NCBI RefSeq assembly: GCF_014779555.2
Contig: NZ_CP094357.1
Span: 3,472,001-3,536,000 of the forward strand
DNA: 64,000 nt
Reading direction: 5' to 3'
DNA from: Lysobacter capsici
GTDB lineage: Bacteria; Pseudomonadota; Gammaproteobacteria; Xanthomonadales; Xanthomonadaceae
The translations under genes and the position numbers were made by a program. Each line of letters starts with the position of its first letter. Within the stretch, counting starts at the first letter, position 1. Of this stretch, positions 7,107 to 17,101 are shown piece after piece. The notes under the pieces are model-generated. The model made no database searches, was not told the DNA's origin, and saw only the letters and a list, made by a program, of their open reading frames with translations.

Positions 7107-10100
7107 ATGCAAACCTCTGCCCCGCCCCCGCAACCGGCTCCCGCCGCGGAGTCCGGCGACGCCGGCCGCCCGAAACCTTGGACGCGCGCCAGCCGCGCCG
7201 TGTTCGGCGACATCGCCTGGTCGCCGCCGTCCTGGCTCGCCGCGCTGTTCGCGCGCATCCGGCAAAAACCCGGCCTGTATCTGGGCAGCCTGCTCGGGCT
7301 GATCGTGGTCGGCTCGCTGAGCTATTGGTTGGTCACCCGGCCCAAACCGGTCATCCCCGGCGCGCTCACGATCGAACTGCACAGCCCCGAGCTCACCGAT
7401 TACGACCGCACCCCGCCCAAGGTCGACAGCCTGCGGCTGAGCTTTTCCGACTCGGCCGCGCCGATCAAGCAAGTCGGTTCGGCGCCGGTCGGGGTGACGA
7501 TGACCCCGGAACTCAAGGGCGCGTGGACCTGGGAAGACGACAAGACCCTGGTGTTCACCCCGTCGGAAGACTGGCCGGTCAAGACTAAGTATTCGATCGA
7601 ACTCGATCCCAAGCAGACCGTCGCGCCCAAGGTCGTGCTGCAGGAGAACGCGTTCGAATTCGAGACCGCGCCGTTCAAGGCCGAGATCGCCAACAGCGAG
7701 TTCTATCAGGACCCGCAGGACCCGGCGCTCAAGAAAGCCGTGTTCGAACTCAAGTTCTCGCACCCGGTCGATGAAACCGAACTGCAGCGGCGCATCGCGC
7801 TGAAGCTGGCCGACGGCGCGTCGACCGCGCTGGCCGCGCCCAAGTACACCGTCACCTACGACGAACGCAGGCTCAAGGCCTGGGTCCATTCCGAACCGCT
7901 GACCCTGCCCGAGAACGGCGGCACCGTGGTGCTCGACCTCGCCGCCGGCGTGCCCGCCAAGCGCGGCGGCACCGGCAGCGCCGACAAGCTCAGCGCCAGC
8001 GTGCGCCTGCCCTCGCTGTACAGCGTCAACGTCAGCGACGTGGCCGCGACCCTGGTCGAGAACGAGCGCTTCGAACCCGAACAAGTGCTGGTGCTGACCT
8101 TCAACAACGCCATGCGCGACACCGACGTGGCCGGCGCCGTGCGCGCCTGGCTGCTGCCGGCCAAGGACCCGCGCCGTCCGGCCGCGCAGCAGAGCGGCAA
8201 TTACAGCTGGTCGCAGAGCGATGTCGACGAAGCCGTGCTCAAGGCCGCCACCGCGCTGCCGCTGAGCGCGATGCCGACCGAGCGCGAATACATCGAAAGC
8301 CACAGCTTCAAGTTCCAGGCCCCGCCGGGCCGGCGCATCTACCTGCGCGTCAACAAGGGCCTGAAGGCCTTCGGCGGTTTCATGCTCGGCGCCAACTACG
8401 CCAGCGTGCAGACCGTGCCCGAGTACCCCAAGCTGCTGCGTTTCGTCGGCGACGGCGCGCTGCTGTCGCTGCGCGGCGAACGCCGGATCAGCGTGGTCTC
8501 GCGCAACGTGCCGGCCGCGCGCCTGGAGATTGCACGCGTCCTGCCCGATCAAATTCAACACCTGGTGTTCAACAACAACGGCAGCTACGACAAGCCGACC
8601 TTCTACAACCTCAGCGCCGACAGCCTGGTCGAACGCGAGGAAAAACGCCTGGTGCTGCCGGCCGAGAACCCGGCCAAGGCTCATTACGAAGGCGTCGACC
8701 TGGGCCAATACCTCAAGCCCAACCGCCGCGGCGTGTTCCTGCTGAGCCTGCGCACGATGAGCGAGTCCGACCGCAATCGCAGCGCCGCCGAAACTTTGGC
8801 CGACGACGCCGGCAGCGAGGAAGACACCCGCCTGATCGTGCTGACCGACCTGGGCATCGTGGTCAAGCAGGCGATGGACGGACGCCGCGACGTGTTCGTG
8901 CAGTCGCTGTCCAACGGCACGCCCGTGGCCGGCGCGCGCGTGCGCGCGGTGGCCCGCAACGGCGAGACCCTGATCGAAACCGACACCGACGCCAGCGGCC
9001 GCGCGCAGTTGCCGTCGCTGACCGGCTTCAAGCGCGAAAAACAACCGGCGATGCTGACCGTCAGCCAGGGCGAGGATTATTCGTTCCTGCCGATCGACGA
9101 CTACAAGCGCAAGCTCGACTACTCGCGCTTCGACATCGGCGGCGAACCCAACGACCTGGAGGCCGGCGCGCTCAACGCCTTCCTGTTCTCCGATCGCGGC
9201 CTGTACCGGCCGGGCGACACCATCAACATCGGCATGATCGTGCGCGCCGCCGACTGGAAGCGTCCGCTGACCGGCCTGCCGCTGGAATGGGAGTTCACCG
9301 ATCCGCGCGGCAACGTGGCCAAGCGCGAGAAGCTCAAGCTCAGCGAACAAGGCTTCGAAAGCGCGAGCTTCGCGCCGAGCGACAGCGCGCCCAGCGGCAC
9401 TTGGCAGATCCAGTTGTTCCTGCTCGGCCGCGACGATCAGCGCACCACGATCGGCTCGACCTCGGTGCAGGTGCGCGAGTTCGCGCCCGACACGATGAAG
9501 GTCAGCGCCAAGCTGTCCTCGGATAACCCCAACGGCTGGATCAAGCCCGAGCAGTTGTCGGCGACGGTCGAGGCCGAAAACCTGTTCGGCACCCCGGCGC
9601 AGCAGCGCCGGGTCGAAGGCACGATGGTGCTGCGTCCCTACTTCCCGAGTTTCGCCCAGCACCCGGGGTATCAGTTCTTCGACCCGCAGCGGGCCAAGGA
9701 AGGTTACGACGAAGCGCTCAGCGACCAGACCACCAATGCCGACGGCAAGGCCGAGTTCAAGCTCGACCTGACCAAGTACGAACGCGCGACCTACCAGCTG
9801 AGCTTCCTGGCGCGCGCGTTCGAACCCGGCAGCGGCCGCAGCGTCGCCGCGCAGACCACCGCGCTGGTGTCGAACAACGATTTCCTGGTCGGCATCAAGC
9901 CGGTCGACGATCTGAACTACGTCAAGCGCGGCGCCAAGCGCGCCCTGCAGTTGCTCAGCATCGGCCAGGACGGCAAGCCCAAGGCGGTCGACGGCCTGCA
10001 TGCGGTGGTGGTCGAGAAGCGTTATGTGTCGGTGCTGACCAAGCAGGATTCGGGCCTGTACCGCTACGTCTCGCACGAACGCCGCTACGACCTGCGCGAT

Positions 10101-13037
10101 CAACCGGTCGCGATGGCCGGCGGCCGTCAGACCGTCACGCTGCCGACCGACCAGCCCGGCGACTTCGTGCTCGAAGTGCGCGGCGGCGACGGCAAGGTGC
10201 TCAACCAGATCGGCTACCGCATCGCCGGCGCGGCCAACCTGAGCCGTTCGCTGGAACGCAACGCCGAGCTCAGCCTCACCTTGTCCAAGCCCAGCTACAA
10301 GCCGGGCGAAACCATCGAGATCAGCATCCGCGCGCCGTATGCCGGCAGCGGATTGATCACCTTGGAACGCGACAAGGTCTACGCCCACGCCTGGTTCCGC
10401 GCCGACAGCAGCGCCAGCGTGCAGAAGATCACCGTGCCGGCGGATTTCGAAGGCAACGGCTACATCAACGTGCAGTTCCTGCGCGATCCGAACTCCGACG
10501 AGATCTACATGAGCCCGCTGTCGTACGGCGTGGCGCCGTTCGCGGTCGATCGCAGCGCGCGCACCCAGCCGCTGACACTGGATTTGCCCAAGGTGACCAA
10601 GCCCGGCACGCCGATGACCGCGGATGTCACCACCGACGGCAAGGCGCGCGTGGTCCTGTTCGCGGTCGACGAAGGCATCCTGCAGGTCGCGCGTTATCGC
10701 GTCGGCGAGCCGCTGGATCACTTCTTCCGCAAGAAGGCGCTGCAGGTCGACACCGCGCAGATCCTCGACCTGCTGCTGCCCGAGTTCAGCCGCATCGCCG
10801 CTTCGGCCGCGCCCGGCGGCGACGGCGAAGGCGGCATGTCCAAGCACCTCAATCCGTTCAAGCGCAAGACCGAGAAACCGGCGGTGTGGTGGTCGGGCAT
10901 CGTCGATGTCGACGGCGCGCATCAGTTCAAGTTCACCCTGCCCGATCACTTCAACGGCAAGGTGCGGGTGGTCGCGGTGGCGGTCACGCCCGAACGCATC
11001 GGCGTGATCCAGCGCGATGCGATCGTGCGCGGCGATTTCGTGCTGACCCCGACCGTGCCGACCCATGTCGCGCCCGGCGACGAGTTCGACCTGCCGGTCG
11101 GCGTGGCCAACACCATCGAAGGCGCCAAGAGCGCGGCGCAAGTCGCGGTGAGCCTGCAACTGCCGCCGTCGCTGACCCTGGTCGGCGCGGCGCCGGCCGC
11201 GGTCTCGATCGCGCCGCGCAGCGAAACCACGGTGCGGTTCCGGGTGCGCGCCGGCAATGCGCTCGGCGCCTTGCCGATCGGCATCCAGGCCGCCTCGGGC
11301 AGCGCGTACAAGGCGCAGCGACGGATCGAACTGTCGTTGCGACCGGCGCTGGTCGCGCGCCAGGACCTGATCGCCGGCCGCGCCGACAAGCGCACGGTCA
11401 TCCAGCCGCTGCGTTCGATGTACGACCAGCACGCCACGCGCCAGGTCTCGGCCTCGGTGTCGCCGCTGGTGGCGCTGGACGGGCTGAGCGCTTACCTCGG
11501 CGATTATCCGCACCAGTGCAGCGAGCAGTTGCTCAGCGGCGCGTTCCCGGCGCTGGTGCTGCAGTCGCATCCCGAACTGGGCAAGGTGATCGGCCCGGGC
11601 GCGGGCAATCCCAGGCTCGGCATTATCGACGTGCTGCGCTCGCGCCAGAACAGCGAAGGCGGCATCGGTCTGTGGACGGCGACGCCGGACGCCGACGATT
11701 TCGTTACCGGTTACGCGGCGCTGTACCTGCTCGAAGCGCGCGACCGCGGTCAGGCCGTGCCCGACGACCTGCTGCGTTCGCTCAACAGCTATCTGGAACA
11801 GATGGCCGCCGACCGTTCCGGCAACGATCTGGCCTCGCTGCGCAGCCGTGCCCTGGCCGTATACCTGCTGGTCCGTCAGGGCCGCACCGCAAGCAACCTG
11901 CTCAGCGGCGTGCATGAGCAGATCAAGCGCGATCAGCCCAAGACCTGGGAAAACGACGTGGCCGGTCTGCTGATCGCGTCGAGCTACCAGTTGTTGCAGC
12001 AGGACAAGGCCGCGCGGCCGCTCGCCAACAAGGCGCTGATCCGCGCCAACCGCAACGCGCCGGCCGCGGCCAGTGCGTACGCGGATTACTACGACAACGG
12101 CATCGACCAGGCCTGGACGGTGTACCTGCTCAATCGCCACTTCGCCGCGCTGTCCAAGGAGCAGCTCAAGCCGGCGGCGCTGGAACGCCTGCTCGATCCG
12201 CTGCGCAACAACAGCTACAACACCTTGTCCTCGGCGCTGACCGTGCTGGCGATGGACGCCTACGCCGGCGCGCAGCCGCAGCAGCCGCTGCCGGTGCTGG
12301 AAGCGGCCGGCAAGGACGGCAAGTCGCGGCGCATCGGGGCCGCCCAGGGTTCGATCGCGCGCGGCGGTTTCGCCGGCGGCGATTTGCGCCTGTGGGTCGC
12401 GCCGGGCGGCCCGGCGCCGGCCTGGTACCTGGTCAATCAAAGCGGCTTCGATCGCGCGCTGCCCAAGGCGGTGCAGGACAAGGGCCTGGAAGTGATCCGC
12501 GATTACCTCGACGACGCCGGCAAGCCGATCGCCGCGCTCAAGCAGGGCCAGGAAGTCACCGTGCGCCTGCGGGTGCGCGCGTTGGGCGCGCAGGCGCGCG
12601 GCAATATCGCGGTGGTCGACCTGCTGCCGGGCGGTTTCGAACCGGTGATGCAGTACGCCGCCGCGCCGACCGCCAGCGATGCCGGCAGCAGCGATTCGGA
12701 AGAGGAAGGCTGCGAGGAAGAGTGCGGCGACAGCGAAGGCGGCGATGAAGACGGCCAGCCTTCGCGCGACGGCGCGGATCCGAACGCCGCGCCGCAGCAG
12801 ACCCTCGCCCTGCCCGGTTCGACCTTCACGCCCGAGCATGTCGAGCAGCGCGAAGACCGCATCGTCCTGTACGGCGATGTCGGCAGCGCGGTCACCGAGT
12901 TCAAGTACAAGGTGCGCGCCAACAACAGCGGCAAGTTCGTGGTGCCGCCGGTGTACGCCGAGTCGATGTACGAGCGCTCGGTGTACGCGCAGGGCGGCCC
13001 GGCCGGTGAGTTGCAGGTGACCGTGCCGACGCCATGA
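7107..13037 (+). CDS. Alpha-2-macroglobulin family protein with thioester motif
   Basis: 1,976 residues, longer than the roughly 1,650 of E. coli YfhM. A proline-rich cytoplasmic stretch is followed by one membrane helix (about 56-76, LYLGSLLGLIVVGSLSYWLV), so the bulk is periplasmic and anchored in the inner membrane. A chain of macroglobulin domains follows, with FSDRGLYRPGDTINIGMIVR and later the thioester site CSEQ at 1471-1474 in the PHQCSEQLL context. The thioester lets the protein trap attacking proteases covalently. Near the C-terminus an acidic insert (about 1860-1895, with SEEEGCEEECGDSEGGDED) contains two cysteines and is unusual. The stop overlaps the PBP1C start as ATGA, so the two are co-translated, the arrangement known for this family: macroglobulin guards the periplasm while PBP1C repairs peptidoglycan. 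Confidence 0.93.
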   Translation: MQTSAPPPQPAPAAESGDAGRPKPWTRASRAVFGDIAWSPPSWLAALFARIRQKPGLYLGSLLGLIVVGSLSYWLVTRPKPVIPGALTIELHSPELTDYDRTPPKVDSLRLSFSDSAAPIKQVGSAPVGVTMTPELKGAWTWEDDKTLVFTPSEDWPVKTKYSIELDPKQTVAPKVVLQENAFEFETAPFKAEIANSEFYQDPQDPALKKAVFELKFSHPVDETELQRRIALKLADGASTALAAPKYTVTYDERRLKAWVHSEPLTLPENGGTVVLDLAAGVPAKRGGTGSADKLSASVRLPSLYSVNVSDVAATLVENERFEPEQVLVLTFNNAMRDTDVAGAVRAWLLPAKDPRRPAAQQSGNYSWSQSDVDEAVLKAATALPLSAMPTEREYIESHSFKFQAPPGRRIYLRVNKGLKAFGGFMLGANYASVQTVPEYPKLLRFVGDGALLSLRGERRISVVSRNVPAARLEIARVLPDQIQHLVFNNNGSYDKPTFYNLSADSLVEREEKRLVLPAENPAKAHYEGVDLGQYLKPNRRGVFLLSLRTMSESDRNRSAAETLADDAGSEEDTRLIVLTDLGIVVKQAMDGRRDVFVQSLSNGTPVAGARVRAVARNGETLIETDTDASGRAQLPSLTGFKREKQPAMLTVSQGEDYSFLPIDDYKRKLDYSRFDIGGEPNDLEAGALNAFLFSDRGLYRPGDTINIGMIVRAADWKRPLTGLPLEWEFTDPRGNVAKREKLKLSEQGFESASFAPSDSAPSGTWQIQLFLLGRDDQRTTIGSTSVQVREFAPDTMKVSAKLSSDNPNGWIKPEQLSATVEAENLFGTPAQQRRVEGTMVLRPYFPSFAQHPGYQFFDPQRAKEGYDEALSDQTTNADGKAEFKLDLTKYERATYQLSFLARAFEPGSGRSVAAQTTALVSNNDFLVGIKPVDDLNYVKRGAKRALQLLSIGQDGKPKAVDGLHAVVVEKRYVSVLTKQDSGLYRYVSHERRYDLRDQPVAMAGGRQTVTLPTDQPGDFVLEVRGGDGKVLNQIGYRIAGAANLSRSLERNAELSLTLSKPSYKPGETIEISIRAPYAGSGLITLERDKVYAHAWFRADSSASVQKITVPADFEGNGYINVQFLRDPNSDEIYMSPLSYGVAPFAVDRSARTQPLTLDLPKVTKPGTPMTADVTTDGKARVVLFAVDEGILQVARYRVGEPLDHFFRKKALQVDTAQILDLLLPEFSRIAASAAPGGDGEGGMSKHLNPFKRKTEKPAVWWSGIVDVDGAHQFKFTLPDHFNGKVRVVAVAVTPERIGVIQRDAIVRGDFVLTPTVPTHVAPGDEFDLPVGVANTIEGAKSAAQVAVSLQLPPSLTLVGAAPAAVSIAPRSETTVRFRVRAGNALGALPIGIQAASGSAYKAQRRIELSLRPALVARQDLIAGRADKRTVIQPLRSMYDQHATRQVSASVSPLVALDGLSAYLGDYPHQCSEQLLSGAFPALVLQSHPELGKVIGPGAGNPRLGIIDVLRSRQNSEGGIGLWTATPDADDFVTGYAALYLLEARDRGQAVPDDLLRSLNSYLEQMAADRSGNDLASLRSRALAVYLLVRQGRTASNLLSGVHEQIKRDQPKTWENDVAGLLIASSYQLLQQDKAARPLANKALIRANRNAPAAASAYADYYDNGIDQAWTVYLLNRHFAALSKEQLKPAALERLLDPLRNNSYNTLSSALTVLAMDAYAGAQPQQPLPVLEAAGKDGKSRRIGAAQGSIARGGFAGGDLRLWVAPGGPAPAWYLVNQSGFDRALPKAVQDKGLEVIRDYLDDAGKPIAALKQGQEVTVRLRVRALGAQARGNIAVVDLLPGGFEPVMQYAAAPTASDAGSSDSEEEGCEEECGDSEGGDEDGQPSRDGADPNAAPQQTLALPGSTFTPEHVEQREDRIVLYGDVGSAVTEFKYKVRANNSGKFVVPPVYAESMYERSVYAQGGPAGELQVTVPTP

Positions 13038-15412
13038 CCGTGCGCGCAATCCTGCGCCGCGGCCTGCGGCGATGGCGGTGGTGGCTGCTGAGCCTCACCG
13101 TCCTCGCCGCGATGCTGATCGGCGCGCGGTGGTGGCCCCACCCGTCGTTATCCGAATCGATTCCTCTATCCACCGTCGTGCGCGATCGCGAGGGCCGGCT
13201 GCTGCGGCTGACCCTCGCCAGCGATCAGCGTTACCGGCTGTGGGTGCCGCTCAAGGACATCTCGCCGCAACTGGTCGAAGCGGTGATGCTGCAGGAAGAC
13301 GCCTGGTTCCGCTGGCATCCGGGCTTCAACCCGATCAGCCTGGTGCGCGGCGCGTGGTCGACCTATGGCAGCGGCGAGGCGCGGATCGGCGGCTCGACCC
13401 TGACCATGCAGCTCGCGCGTCTGCGCTGGCGCCTGCAGACCCGCGACGTGCGCGGCAAGCTGGTGCAGATCGCGCGCGCGCTGCAACTGGAATTGTTTTA
13501 TTCCAAGGACGAGATCCTCGAGGCCTACCTCAACTTCGCGCCCTACGGCGGCAATATCGAAGGCGTCGGCGCGGCCAGCCTGATCTACTACCGCAAGCCA
13601 CCCGATCGCGTGACGCTTCCCGAATCGCTCGCCTTGGCGGTGCTGCCGCAAGCGCCGTCGCGCCGCGGCAAACTCGCCGCGCGCGAAGACGACGCCTTCT
13701 ACATCGGTACCGGTCTTGAGGCCGCGCGCGCCCGCCTGTATGCGCGCTGGCGCGAGCGACACCCCGAAGACCTCGCCGAGGACGCGCTGCTGAATCTGCC
13801 GCTGCGCCTGCACAGCGCGCGCGAACTGCCGTTCCGCGCGCCGCATCTGGTCGACCGGGTATTGGCCGAACGCGCCTGGCATCCGCAGGCCGGGCCGGAA
13901 CTCAAGACCACGCTCGACGCGCGCCTGCAACGCCTGCTCGAAGAACGCGTGCGCAATCATCTGCAACGCGAACGCAGCCGCGGCCTGCGCAACGCCAGCG
14001 CGATCCTGATCGACACCCGCGACATGGGCGTGCGCGCGCTGGTCGGTTCGGCCGATTACTTCGACGCTTCGATCCAGGGCCAGGTCAACGGCAGCGACGC
14101 CAAGCGTTCGCCCGGCTCGACCCTCAAGCCCTTCATCTATGCCCTCGCCCTCGACCAGGGCGTGCTGCATCCGCAGACCGTGCTGCGCGACGTGCCCAGC
14201 GCGTTCGGGCCGTACACGCCGGAGAATTTCGACGGCCGCTTCATGGGCCCGGTGACCGCGACCGAGGCGCTGGTGCGCAGCCGCAACATCCCCGCGGTCA
14301 GCGTCGCCGCGCAGCTCAAGCAACCCACGTTCTACGACTTCCTGCGCCAGGCCGGGGTCAGCCGCATGGCCAGCAAGGATCACTACGGCCTGGCCCTGGT
14401 GCTAGGCGGCGGCGAAGTGACGATGGAGGAACTCGCGCGCATGTACGCGATGCTCGGCAACGACGGACGCTTGCGCCCGCTGCGCTGGCGCGAGGACGAT
14501 CCGCAGGAGGAAGGCGCGCGCCTGCTCAGCGCCGAGGCGTCCTACATCACCCGCGACATGCTGCGGCAAAATCCGCGCCCCGACGCGGGTTCGCAACCGG
14601 CCTCGCGGCCCTTGCCGGTGGCGTGGAAGACCGGCACCTCGTGGGCGTTCCGCGATGCCTGGAGCGCCGGCATCGTCGGCCCTTACGTGCTGGTGGTGTG
14701 GCTGGGCAATTTCGACGGCTCCAGCAATCCGGCGCTGATCGGGGTGGAAGCCGCCGCGCCGCTGTTCTTCGACATCGTCGACGGCCTGCAGGCCGCGCGC
14801 GTGGATCTGGCCGAACCGGCGCGGCAATGGCCGATCAACATCAAGCGGGTCGAAGTGTGTCGCGCCAGCGGCGATCTGCCCAACGCGTGGTGCCCGCAGC
14901 GCGGCATGACCTGGTTCATTCCGGGCAAGTCGCCGATCCGGATCAGCACCGTGCATCGCGCGATCGCGCTGGACCGCGCCACCGGCCGACCGGCCTGCGG
15001 ACGCTTCGACCCGAGCACGATGCGCACCGAGGTGTTCGAATTCTGGCCGTCGGACCTGGCCCAGGTGTTCGTGCAGGCCGGCATTCCGCGACGACGGCCA
15101 CCCGCCGGCCACGAGTGCGGCGGCGCGCAGGACTGGCTGGGCTCGGCGCCGAGCATCACCTCGCCCTACCGCGCCACCCGTTACACGATGCGGCTGTCGC
15201 ATCCCGACCAGGTCAACCTGAGTCTGGCCGCGACCGTCGACGCCGATGTGTCGAAGGTGTTCTGGTTCGTCGGCAACACCTTCATCGGCAGCGCCGACGC
15301 CGGCAAGGCGCTGGCGTGGACGCCGGACCGCACCGGCCAGTTCCGTCTGTCGGTGGTCGACGATCATGGCCGCAGCGACGAACGCGAGATCGAGGTCGCG
15401 GTGGTGCAGTAG
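13034..15412 (+). CDS. pbpC: Penicillin-binding protein 1C
   Basis: 792 residues. An N-terminal membrane helix (about 16-32) is followed by a GT51 transglycosylase domain with the catalytic glutamate in LQEDAWFRWHPG (E88) and GGSTLTMQLARL. The transpeptidase domain has S-T-L-K at 362-365, S-R-N at 416-418 and K-T-G-T-S at 532-536. The last hundred residues match the C-terminal domain special to PBP1C. All catalytic motifs are intact, so it should polymerise and cross-link peptidoglycan. The start overlaps the alpha-2-macroglobulin stop by 4 bases. Confidence 0.95.
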   Translation: MTVRAILRRGLRRWRWWLLSLTVLAAMLIGARWWPHPSLSESIPLSTVVRDREGRLLRLTLASDQRYRLWVPLKDISPQLVEAVMLQEDAWFRWHPGFNPISLVRGAWSTYGSGEARIGGSTLTMQLARLRWRLQTRDVRGKLVQIARALQLELFYSKDEILEAYLNFAPYGGNIEGVGAASLIYYRKPPDRVTLPESLALAVLPQAPSRRGKLAAREDDAFYIGTGLEAARARLYARWRERHPEDLAEDALLNLPLRLHSARELPFRAPHLVDRVLAERAWHPQAGPELKTTLDARLQRLLEERVRNHLQRERSRGLRNASAILIDTRDMGVRALVGSADYFDASIQGQVNGSDAKRSPGSTLKPFIYALALDQGVLHPQTVLRDVPSAFGPYTPENFDGRFMGPVTATEALVRSRNIPAVSVAAQLKQPTFYDFLRQAGVSRMASKDHYGLALVLGGGEVTMEELARMYAMLGNDGRLRPLRWREDDPQEEGARLLSAEASYITRDMLRQNPRPDAGSQPASRPLPVAWKTGTSWAFRDAWSAGIVGPYVLVVWLGNFDGSSNPALIGVEAAAPLFFDIVDGLQAARVDLAEPARQWPINIKRVEVCRASGDLPNAWCPQRGMTWFIPGKSPIRISTVHRAIALDRATGRPACGRFDPSTMRTEVFEFWPSDLAQVFVQAGIPRRRPPAGHECGGAQDWLGSAPSITSPYRATRYTMRLSHPDQVNLSLAATVDADVSKVFWFVGNTFIGSADAGKALAWTPDRTGQFRLSVVDDHGRSDEREIEVAVVQ

Positions 15413-15475
15413 CGCCGCCGCCCAGGGGTCTGAGTGGCGCTGGCGAGAGCCTGTTGGAAGTCGCTGAAAAATAGG

Positions 15476-15507
15476 CTCGTCATTTCCGCGAATGCGGGAA
15501 TGACGAG
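15476..15507. terminator. Palindrome after pbpC, possible terminator
   Basis: CTCGTCATTTCCGC and GCGGGAATGACGAG flank a GAAT loop: a 14 bp stem with one G-T pair. It belongs to the GTCATTCCCGCGAA palindrome family that also occurs near 28814 and 38886. It lies 64 bases after pbpC and could stop transcription, but the T-run is missing on the plus strand. Confidence 0.5.
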
Positions 15508-15579
15508 CAAAAAACGCGGGTGCCGCGATCCGGCCGACCCTGGCGTAGGATGACGTTCGCCATCATCCCAAAGCCCCTC

Positions 15580-16311
15580 ATGCCGCGTTCGCCGAGCGTT
15601 TGCCTATCGCCCGCCCTGCTGGCGCTGGTCGTGTCGATTCCCGGTGCGTTCGCGATGTCGCCCGCCTCCGCGGCCACTGTCTCCAACGAGCAATCCGTCG
15701 CCACACTCGCCCGGGGCTGCTGGGCCATACGCGGCGCCGCCGACGACGGCGTGGCACGCCGATTGAACTGGCGCGAAGCGAAGCTATCGCCCTCGGGATT
15801 GTTCGGCGAAATCCACCGCGTCGTCCCCGACCCGCGCGAGCGTTCGCTGCAACTGGCGCTGACCAATCACGGTTCCCAGTTGATCATGGCGGTTCTTCCC
15901 GACGGCGCCAACGACGACGGCGCCACCCTCGCCTGGCCGGCGAAGATCCCCCTGCAACCTGCCGATCCACGCACGTGGCGGCCCATCGACAGGTTGCAAC
16001 TCTCGTTCACCGCGCGCGCATGGCGCATCGTGTTCGAGCACGGCGATATGCCGACCACGCTCAGCGACCGCCCGGCGATACCCGGTACGCACACGGCCTA
16101 TTATCAGCAGCGGCACGGCCCGATTATTCTCCGGCTCGAAGTATCGGCCGACCGATTGCGGATGCAGACGATCCTGCTGGCGGAGCGTCTTCCCGATCCC
16201 ACCATCGGACCGCAACTGGAGTTGCTGTTCGAAGGCCGGCGCGAGAGCTGCGATGCGGCGACCGCCACGCCGCCCGCATCCGATCCCCGTCTACCGAAGC
16301 GGCGACACTGA
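15580..16311 (+). CDS. Exported protein of unknown function (GCW paralogue 1)
   Basis: 243 residues from ATG 15580. A signal peptide (MPRSPSVCLSPALLALVVSI, ending near AMSPASAA) is followed by a conserved RGCWAIR and a C-terminal LLFEGRRESCD. The next gene has the same plan: MPRS start, RGCW near residue 45, and VLFDGGRDGCD at the end. The two cysteines, one early and one at the end, could be bonded in the periplasm. The rest is strand-rich and not recognised. Upstream in-frame ATG 15550 is possible but would hide the signal peptide. Function unknown. Confidence 0.75.
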   Translation: MPRSPSVCLSPALLALVVSIPGAFAMSPASAATVSNEQSVATLARGCWAIRGAADDGVARRLNWREAKLSPSGLFGEIHRVVPDPRERSLQLALTNHGSQLIMAVLPDGANDDGATLAWPAKIPLQPADPRTWRPIDRLQLSFTARAWRIVFEHGDMPTTLSDRPAIPGTHTAYYQQRHGPIILRLEVSADRLRMQTILLAERLPDPTIGPQLELLFEGRRESCDAATATPPASDPRLPKRRH

Positions 16312-16408
16312 ACGCCATCGTGCCCGCGCGCGCCGGCCTTCACGACAAGCAGCGCGCGAACGCCTAGTGTGGTCGTGTGCGCCACCGGTCCCTTGCGAGA
16401 ACCCCGCC

Positions 16409-17068
16409 ATGCCGCGTTCCCTGATTGCTTTCACCCTCGGCGCGTCGCTGCTCGCGCTCGGCTGCTCCCATGCCGAAGCCGCCAAGCGCCCCGCATCGCC
16501 GCCGTCGCCGGCCGCGCCGGCCGATATCGACGCGGTGCGCGGCTGCTGGATCCAGAAAGTCGAACCCGACGGCCGCGCCACCTTGCTGCTGCGCCTGCTG
16601 CCCGACCGCGAACGCGCCGATTGGCTCACCGGCCAGTTGCAGCGCGCCGACGGCGACGATCCGGACAAACGCCTGCGCCTGATGTTCTCGCGCGACGGCC
16701 AGCACGCGGCGATGGCGACCGCGCCGATCGTGTCGGCGCCCATGAGCGGCCACGCCGACGCGCCGGTCAAGACCCTGCGCTCGGCCAAGGCCCGCAAGCC
16801 CGGCGCCGATCTGATGCCGACCTTGGTCGCCAATCCCAGCGGACAAGTCGAATACGTCCGCTCGGCCACGACCGCGGCGCCGGCGAAGAATGCCGCGGCA
16901 GGCACGCGGGTGATCGAATACCTCGAACGCGGCGGCGGCAAGCGCCTGCGGGTCGAAGTCTCGGCCGAACACCTCAAGCTCAGCGTCAGCGCCACCGGAT
17001 TGCGTCCGCAAAACGCGAAGGCGCAGCAAGCGGTGCTGTTCGACGGCGGACGCGACGGCTGCGATTGA
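16409..17068 (+). CDS. Exported protein of unknown function (GCW paralogue 2)
   Basis: 219 residues. The signal sequence MPRSLIAFTLGASLLALGCS may be a lipobox (LALGC), making this a lipoprotein; then a proline/alanine linker, RGCWIQKVEPDGRATLLLRL, and the end VLFDGGRDGCD. It is a diverged tandem copy of the preceding gene, 97 bases downstream, and differs by having a long low-complexity centre (about 95-170). No enzymatic motif is visible. Confidence 0.75.
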   Translation: MPRSLIAFTLGASLLALGCSHAEAAKRPASPPSPAAPADIDAVRGCWIQKVEPDGRATLLLRLLPDRERADWLTGQLQRADGDDPDKRLRLMFSRDGQHAAMATAPIVSAPMSGHADAPVKTLRSAKARKPGADLMPTLVANPSGQVEYVRSATTAAPAKNAAAGTRVIEYLERGGGKRLRVEVSAEHLKLSVSATGLRPQNAKAQQAVLFDGGRDGCD

Positions 17069-17101
17069 TCGCGCGTCCGCGTCGAACGTCGCGACCCACG
17101 C

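Noticed and set aside
7074-13049. A 1,991-residue open frame on the minus strand opposite the macroglobulin gene
   Set aside because: It is the shadow frame of a GC-rich coding region; composition is Arg/Ala/His/Gln-rich, and the plus strand has clear family motifs.
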